From NCBI GenBank assembly GCA_004322275.1, contig SCTA01000039.1, positions 1 through 39,511 on the forward strand: a DNA stretch of 39,511 bases. Direction: 5' to 3'. The notes below the pieces were generated by a model. The model saw only the letters and a program-made list of their open reading frames with translations. It ran no database searches and was not told the DNA's origin. Position numbers and translations under genes: made by a program. Each line of letters opens with the position of its first letter. Positions within the stretch are counted from its first letter, which is position 1. The DNA is from a bacterium. GTDB lineage: Bacteria > Desulfobacterota > Deferrisomatia > Deferrisomatales > BM512. Positions 35,140 through 39,511 of the stretch are shown here, piece by piece.

Positions 35140-35877
35140 TCATTTGACGTGTTCCGCCGCCAAAAAAACAGAGAGCGCCGCGATTGCGGCGGTTTCACTT
35201 CTGAGTATCCTTTCGCCGAGGGATACGGGCGAAAAGCCGGTTTTGACAAGGGACGCGGCCTCTTCCTCGCTCCAGCCGCCCTCCGGACCGAGGGCGACGA
35301 GGCTTTTGTTCTTTTCCGCGCCCGGCGAAAGGAATCTTGCCCCCGCCCTTTCGGCGCAAAAAAACCGCTCTTCGGATTTTTCAGCCGGTCCGAGTACGCG
35401 GAGAAATTCGGCGAGCCCGAGAGGGGCGGTTATCTCGGGGATTTTGCCGCGCTCGCACTGCTTGGCCGCCGAGAGGAGTATCTTTCTCCAGCGCTCGACC
35501 TTTTTTCCCGAACCTTCCCTGTCGGGGCGGGCCACTGTGCGCGAGGTGATAAGGGGTATTATGCGCAAAGCGCCGAGTTCGACGGCTTTTTCCAGAAACC
35601 ATTCCCAGCGGTCGCCCTTTATGAGCGCCTGAGCGACGGTCAGCTCTTTTTTCGGCTCGCAGGAGGGCAGGGGGGAGAGTTTTTCGAGCAGGAGGGTGTC
35701 GCCTGAAAAATCCGCCGCGATTCCGAGATATCTGTTGCCCCCGCCGTCGAAGATGCGGACTTCGTCACCCTTTTTGACGCGGGTGACGCGGCCAAGATGC
35801 CTGGCCTCCTCGCCCCGGAGGAGGGCGATTGCGCGGGCGGCGTCGATGTCTGACGGCAGGGCGAAAAACTGTGACAT
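35140..35877 (-). CDS. rsmE: 16S rRNA m3U1498 methyltransferase
   Basis: This 245-residue SPOUT-class enzyme uses S-adenosylmethionine to methylate N3 of U1498 in 16S rRNA. The N-terminal PUA-like domain contains HLGRVTRVKKGDEVRIFDGGG. The knot domain has KGDRWEWFLEKAVELGALRIIPL, SAAKQCERGKIPEI, the SAM loop ALGPEGGWSEEE and the family end motif SLGERILRSETAAIAAL. GGGAG lies before the ATG. It is divergent from selB, with 72 bases between the starts. Confidence 0.95.
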   Translation of the reverse strand: MSQFFALPSDIDAARAIALLRGEEARHLGRVTRVKKGDEVRIFDGGGNRYLGIAADFSGDTLLLEKLSPLPSCEPKKELTVAQALIKGDRWEWFLEKAVELGALRIIPLITSRTVARPDREGSGKKVERWRKILLSAAKQCERGKIPEITAPLGLAEFLRVLGPAEKSEERFFCAERAGARFLSPGAEKNKSLVALGPEGGWSEEEAASLVKTGFSPVSLGERILRSETAAIAALSVFLAAEHVK

Positions 35878-35949
35878 TTCTTTGACTCCCGGAGCGCATC
35901 TCCCTTACTCTTAATAAGAATCTTCAAAAATTATCCGGCTAAAGAGATT

Positions 35950-37881
35950 ATGGCTCAACCAAAAAGAATCGTACTGGGAACCGCGGGCCACATCGACCAC
36001 GGGAAAACCTCTCTGGTGCGGGCTCTCACGGGAATCGACACCGACAGGCTTAAGGAGGAGAAGCTCCGGGGCATTACCATCGAGCTCGGCTTCGCCACCC
36101 TCGACCTTCCCGGCGGGAGGCGCATGTCCATCGTCGACGTTCCGGGCCACGAGAAGTTCGTGCGGACGATGGTGGCGGGGGCTTCGGGCATAGACACCGT
36201 GCTTTTCGTTGTAGCGGCGGACGAGGGGGTGATGCCCCAGACGAGGGAGCACCTCGAAATATGCTCGCTTCTCGGCGTCGCCAGCGGGGTAGTGGCGCTC
36301 ACCAAGGCGGACATGGTGGACGAGGAGTACCTGGAGCTGGCCCGCGAAGACGTGGCCTCCCTCGTAAAGGGAACCTTTCTGGAGGGAGCGCCGATAGTGC
36401 CGGTAAGCTCCGTCACCGGGCAGGGGCTCGACCAGCTTCGCGAGAGACTCTGCGAGCTGGCCGACGCGGTGCCCCAGCGCGACGCCAAGGGGCTCTTTCG
36501 CCTTCCCGTGGACAGGGTCTTCCCTATGAAGGGGTTCGGCACCGTCGTAACGGGAACCCTCCTCTCCGGGGCGGTAAAGCGCGACGACGAGGTGGAGATA
36601 CTGCCCGGAGGCGTGCGCGCGAAGGTCAGGGGGGTGCAGGTCCACGGTGAAGCGGTCGAAAAGGCCTACGCGGGAAACCGCACGGCCCTCAACTTCTCCG
36701 GCGTGAGCGTCGAGGAGATAAACCGGGGCGACACGGTCGTCCACCCCGGCGAGATAGAGCCCACCTACATGGCCGACGCCAGAATAACCGTACTTGGTAC
36801 CGCCAGAAAGCCGCTGAAGGAGCGTGACCGCCTGCGGCTCCACATCGCCGCGAGGGAGGTGCCTGTGGTGGTGGCGCTCCTCAGCTCGGAAAATATCGAG
36901 GGCGGCGAGGAGGGGTACGTCCAGCTTCGCTCGCGTGAAAAATTCGTGGCCTGCCCCGGCGACAGGTTCGTCCTTCGCGGCTACTCACCGGCGCGGACGG
37001 TGGGCGGAGGCGTTGTCCTCGACCACCACCCGGCGCGCCACAAGGGGCAAAAGAAAGAGGTCGCCGCCCTCCTCGAAGTGCTCGACAAGGGCGCTCCCGG
37101 CGAGAGGCTGAAGGTGTTTCTGGACCTTAGAAAGCACGTCGGGCTGACGCCGGAGGACGCCGTTTCGGCGCTGATGGTGACGCTGGAACAGGCGAGAAAC
37201 CTTCTCCAACTCTCGGTGCGCGACGGCCACGCTTTCGTCTCCGACAGAAAGGCCCAGCGCCACGTCAGTTCGGGGTACATCGCCGAGCTTTCGGCCTTCG
37301 CCCTCGAAATCCTCGCCGATTACCACAGACAAAACCCGCTCAAGAAGGGAATCGGAGCCGAGGAGCTTCGCAGCAAGTTCCCCGCTTACATCGACGACAA
37401 GCTCGTCGCCTTCACCCTGGAAAGGCTGGCCGGGGAGGGGAAGATAATCCTCGACGCGGAGAAGGTGAGGCGAAGCGATTTCACCCTTACCCTGAGCCTG
37501 GAGGACGAGGGAACCCAGAAGCGGATAAGGGAACTGGTGCGCGAGAAGGGGTTCGAGGCGCACACCCTGGAGACTCTTGTGGCCGGGACGGGTGAGAGCG
37601 CCGCGGCGCTTAAGCCGGTAGTGAATTACCTCGTGGCCGAGGGCAGGCTCGTCAGGACCAAGGAGGGTTTTCTCTTCGACGCCGCGCTGATGGAGGGTTT
37701 CGTCGAAAAGGTGAAAGACCTTCTGGCCGGAAAGGGGGAGATGGGGGTGAGCGACGTAAAGGACCTCACCGGCGCGTCCAGAAAGTACGCGATACCCCTT
37801 CTCGAATACCTCGACACCAACAAAATCACCATGCGGCGCGGCGAAAGCCGGGTGGCCGGGGTCAAAGGAAAGAAAAGCTAG
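35950..37881 (+). CDS. selB: selenocysteine-specific elongation factor
   Basis: This 643-residue GTPase brings Sec-tRNA(Sec) to UGA codons that carry a SECIS hairpin. The G domain shows G1 at residues 10-20 ([11 protein letters not shown]), G3 [20 protein letters not shown] and G4 TKAD. The EF-Tu-like domains II/III follow ([20 protein letters not shown]). The C-terminal third holds the winged helices that grip the SECIS RNA ([20 protein letters not shown]). It is slightly longer than E. coli SelB. Its stop touches the fdhD start. Its presence supports reading both TGA codons in this window as selenocysteine. Confidence 0.97.
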   Translation: MAQPKRIVLGTAGHIDHGKTSLVRALTGIDTDRLKEEKLRGITIELGFATLDLPGGRRMSIVDVPGHEKFVRTMVAGASGIDTVLFVVAADEGVMPQTREHLEICSLLGVASGVVALTKADMVDEEYLELAREDVASLVKGTFLEGAPIVPVSSVTGQGLDQLRERLCELADAVPQRDAKGLFRLPVDRVFPMKGFGTVVTGTLLSGAVKRDDEVEILPGGVRAKVRGVQVHGEAVEKAYAGNRTALNFSGVSVEEINRGDTVVHPGEIEPTYMADARITVLGTARKPLKERDRLRLHIAAREVPVVVALLSSENIEGGEEGYVQLRSREKFVACPGDRFVLRGYSPARTVGGGVVLDHHPARHKGQKKEVAALLEVLDKGAPGERLKVFLDLRKHVGLTPEDAVSALMVTLEQARNLLQLSVRDGHAFVSDRKAQRHVSSGYIAELSAFALEILADYHRQNPLKKGIGAEELRSKFPAYIDDKLVAFTLERLAGEGKIILDAEKVRRSDFTLTLSLEDEGTQKRIRELVREKGFEAHTLETLVAGTGESAAALKPVVNYLVAEGRLVRTKEGFLFDAALMEGFVEKVKDLLAGKGEMGVSDVKDLTGASRKYAIPLLEYLDTNKITMRRGESRVAGVKGKKS

Positions 37882-38664
37882 ATGTCCACTACCATATGGA
37901 AGATATCGCGCTGGAAGGAAGGGGTCTTCACCGCCTGCGACGACGAGGTGGTGGAGGAACTCCCCCTCACCGTCTTCGCCAACGGCAGGGAGATCGTCAC
38001 CCTCCTGACGCTCGGGGAAAACCTCGCGGAACTCGCGGTTGGTTTCCTGCGCTCCGAGGGGTTCCTCTCCGCGCGAGAGGATATACTGGAATTGAAGGAG
38101 GAAACGGGGGCCGTCCGGCTGAAACTCAAGGGGGATATCGCCCTCGTCGAGAGCCTCATGGAGCGGCGCACCCTCACCACCGGCTGCGGCAAGGGCACCA
38201 CCTTCTACCACCCCCTTGACGCCCTCCGGGTGAAGCCTCTCGACACCGGAGCCGTCTTCTCGCCGGAGGATATTCTGGCGAGGATGGGGGAGATTCAGAC
38301 CCGCTCCGAGGTCTTTCAGAGGACCGGCGGCACCCACAACGCCAGCCTTGCCTCGCCGGAGAAGACGATACTCTTTCGCGCCGACATCGGCAGGCACAAC
38401 GCCGTGGACATGCTCGGCGGCAGGGCGCTGCTGGACGGCCTTGGCGTGGAGAGCCTCGCGCTTTTCACCACGGGGCGCGTAAGCTCGGAGATACTCCTCA
38501 AGACGGCGAAAATGGGGGTGGCGGTGCTTGTTTCCCGCTCCGCCCCGACGGCCCTCGCCCTGCGGCTCGCCGAACAGCTGGGGATGACAGTTATTGGCTA
38601 CGTCAGAGGGGGAAGGTTCAACGTCTATACCGGGTCACAGCGGGTTAAGGAATGCAACCTGTGA
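37882..38664 (+). CDS. fdhD: formate dehydrogenase sulfurtransferase FdhD
   Basis: This 260-residue protein is needed for active formate dehydrogenase; it passes sulfur from a cysteine desulfurase (IscS in E. coli) to the bis-pterin cofactor. Motifs include EELPLTVFANGREIVTLL, AVGFLRSEGFL, FQRTGGTHNASL, DIGRHNAVD, TTGRVSSEI and SRSAPTALALRLAEQLGMTVIGYVRGGRFNVY. The catalytic loop reads TTGCGKG and has one Cys, whereas E. coli FdhD has two in a CxxC. The gene follows selB with no gap and would support the selenoprotein FdnG encoded about 20 kb upstream. Confidence 0.95.
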   Translation: MSTTIWKISRWKEGVFTACDDEVVEELPLTVFANGREIVTLLTLGENLAELAVGFLRSEGFLSAREDILELKEETGAVRLKLKGDIALVESLMERRTLTTGCGKGTTFYHPLDALRVKPLDTGAVFSPEDILARMGEIQTRSEVFQRTGGTHNASLASPEKTILFRADIGRHNAVDMLGGRALLDGLGVESLALFTTGRVSSEILLKTAKMGVAVLVSRSAPTALALRLAEQLGMTVIGYVRGGRFNVYTGSQRVKECNL

Positions 38665-38689
38665 AACTAAAAAAATTAAGGGGTATTAT

Positions 38690-39310
38690 TTGAGTCTCGA
38701 AAATTCAGTCCAAGAGATGGTTGATCACTTGAGGACTAACCGGAGGTTCCCGAAGTACCAGCTTGAAAGGGCCATAGATGCATTCATGTGCCCATTCATA
38801 AAGGAATATCTCGAAAAATCCTACAAAGCAGATGTGATTTATGCTGCCGCCGAAGTTCCATTCAAAAAAGATGGAAACTACCAGAGCACCAATGCAGATT
38901 ATCTCTTCGGTGTTATGGGAACTGACCCCAAGTGGGTACTTGTAGAACTTAAGACGGATATGGCCTCTCTGGGAGAGCAACAGCTTATGCGCTACAATAC
39001 TTTCCTTGAAAAGGGGGCAAGGATGGACGGGATTTTTGGAAGTATCCCAGATATCAGTAAAAACTCCCGTGCATGGAAAAAATACGATTCCCTCCTGGAT
39101 AGTTTAACGAATATTAAGATGCCAGAAAATGCTCTGGTGGATATTTGGTACTTCGTCCCTGAGTGTCCTAAAAAATTAAAATATTCGCCTCATCCAAAAA
39201 TTCGCTTTGTCTGCTTCAATAAGATGGTAGACACATTTACAAGCTCTCAGCACCCAGAGTTGTGGGCCCTCGTAAAGCCGCTCATCGAAGAACTGAAAAC
39301 CAGTGCGTAG
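38690..39310 (+). CDS. PD-(D/E)XK nuclease-like protein, low-GC accessory gene
   Basis: This gene encodes 206 residues from TTG 38690-38692, with AAGGGG seven bases upstream; the frame is open back into fdhD but that part is a shadow. A candidate nuclease core is D70 in STNADYLFG, followed by E86-x-K88 in WVLVELKTD. An earlier acidic residue (E26 or E55) could complete the site. There is no signal peptide. Base composition is poorer in GC than selB-fdhD, indicating acquisition. The stop codon lies inside a GTAGGATGGG palindrome. A restriction- or defence-type role is possible; no partner gene is visible. Confidence 0.65.
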   Translation: MSLENSVQEMVDHLRTNRRFPKYQLERAIDAFMCPFIKEYLEKSYKADVIYAAAEVPFKKDGNYQSTNADYLFGVMGTDPKWVLVELKTDMASLGEQQLMRYNTFLEKGARMDGIFGSIPDISKNSRAWKKYDSLLDSLTNIKMPENALVDIWYFVPECPKKLKYSPHPKIRFVCFNKMVDTFTSSQHPELWALVKPLIEELKTSA

Positions 39311-39328
39311 GATGGGCTTCAGCCCATC
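39307..39328 (+). repeat. GTAGGATGGG palindromic repeat, copy 2
   Basis: GATGGGCT and AGCCCATC form a perfect 8-bp stem with a TC loop. It overlaps the stop codon (TAG) of the preceding ORF and matches 34058-34079 with two mismatches. Confidence 0.7.
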
Positions 39329-39358
39329 GAATATAAAAAACTATAATGTAATTAAATG

Positions 39359-39511
39359 GTTGCGGGCTGCCCGCCCGCACCCGGCCCCATTTCTTTTGAG
39401 CGACCAAAAGAAATGGGGGAAAGAAAAGTCGCGCTCCCTTTGTGCCCAAAGCTCGCTCGTTCGTCGCTCGGCGAGCTCATATTCGCTGCGGCTCAGAATG
39501 AGCTCGGAACA
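39359..39511 (+). repeat. dispersed intergenic repeat B, copy 2 (runs off right edge)
   Basis: This copy aligns with the reverse complement of 25194..25349. It has a GTTGCGGG start, the hairpin CCCCATTTCTTTTG/CAAAAGAAATGGGG, a GTCGCGCTCCCTTTG run, CTCGTTCGTCGCTCGGCGAGC and a CTCGGAACA end. No gene is visible from 39311 to the window end. Confidence 0.82.

Overview
Organism. This is high-GC bacterial chromosome, roughly 60-65% GC by eye in the core genes, with tightly packed, often overlapping operons. A membrane-bound selenocysteine formate dehydrogenase, selB-fdhD, a MopE-like calcium-motif lipoprotein, paired cache histidine kinase / sigma-54 regulator and B12-type radical SAM proteins together suggest a Desulfuromonadota-like (former Deltaproteobacteria) anaerobe. 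This placement is an inference from gene content, not a phylogeny. Layout, left to right. (1) 1-234 is a dispersed-repeat copy. (2) 235-5719 (minus) is a four-gene operon: ABC ATPase, MacB/FtsX-type permease, LolA-like protein and an outer-membrane barrel. (3) 5856-11127 (minus) holds a sigma-54 response regulator, its histidine kinase and a multispanning membrane protein with a TPR tail, all overlapping. (4) 11600-17787 (plus) is a formate dehydrogenase operon (fdnG, fdnH, fdnI), then a DsbA-like protein and a di-heme peroxidase; an IclR regulator follows at 17873-18670. Both fdnG and the DsbA-like gene are interrupted by one in-frame TGA that is best read as selenocysteine. (5) 18763-19334 (minus) encodes a five-helix, histidine-rich membrane protein and a 34-residue partner. 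(6) 19506-24730 holds a large membrane protein, a 54-residue coiled-coil protein on the other strand, an MFS exporter and a radical SAM/B12 protein. (7) 24741-26467 is a low-GC accessory patch with two repeat families, a cluster of strong hairpins and two unknown ORFs. (8) 26480-30813 encodes a chalcone-isomerase-like protein (minus) and an ilvE-orf-orf-radical SAM operon (plus). (9) 30922-34432 is a segment bounded by tRNA-Lys and tRNA-Phe that carries a low-GC 838-residue lipoprotein; the tRNA-Phe gene has a duplicated 5' fragment. (10) 34524-35877 (minus) holds a zinc-ribbon protein and rsmE. (11) 35950-38664 (plus) is selB-fdhD, followed by a low-GC PD-(D/E)XK-like ORF and a second repeat copy running off the window. 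How the genes work together. The central theme is selenoprotein-based formate metabolism. FdnGHI would oxidise formate in the periplasm and reduce quinone. SelB decodes its UGA and FdhD supplies sulfur to its molybdenum/tungsten cofactor. The same operon carries a second selenoprotein, a DsbA-like oxidoreductase with a Sec-Pro-His-Cys active site, directly coupled to a di-heme peroxidase. Both UGA codons are followed by a short perfect hairpin with a three-base GUC loop starting exactly 20 nt after the UGA. This matched pair is the most interesting observation in the window. A conventional gene caller would split both genes. selA, selC and selD are not in the window. No CRISPR array, rRNA operon or complete insertion sequence was seen.
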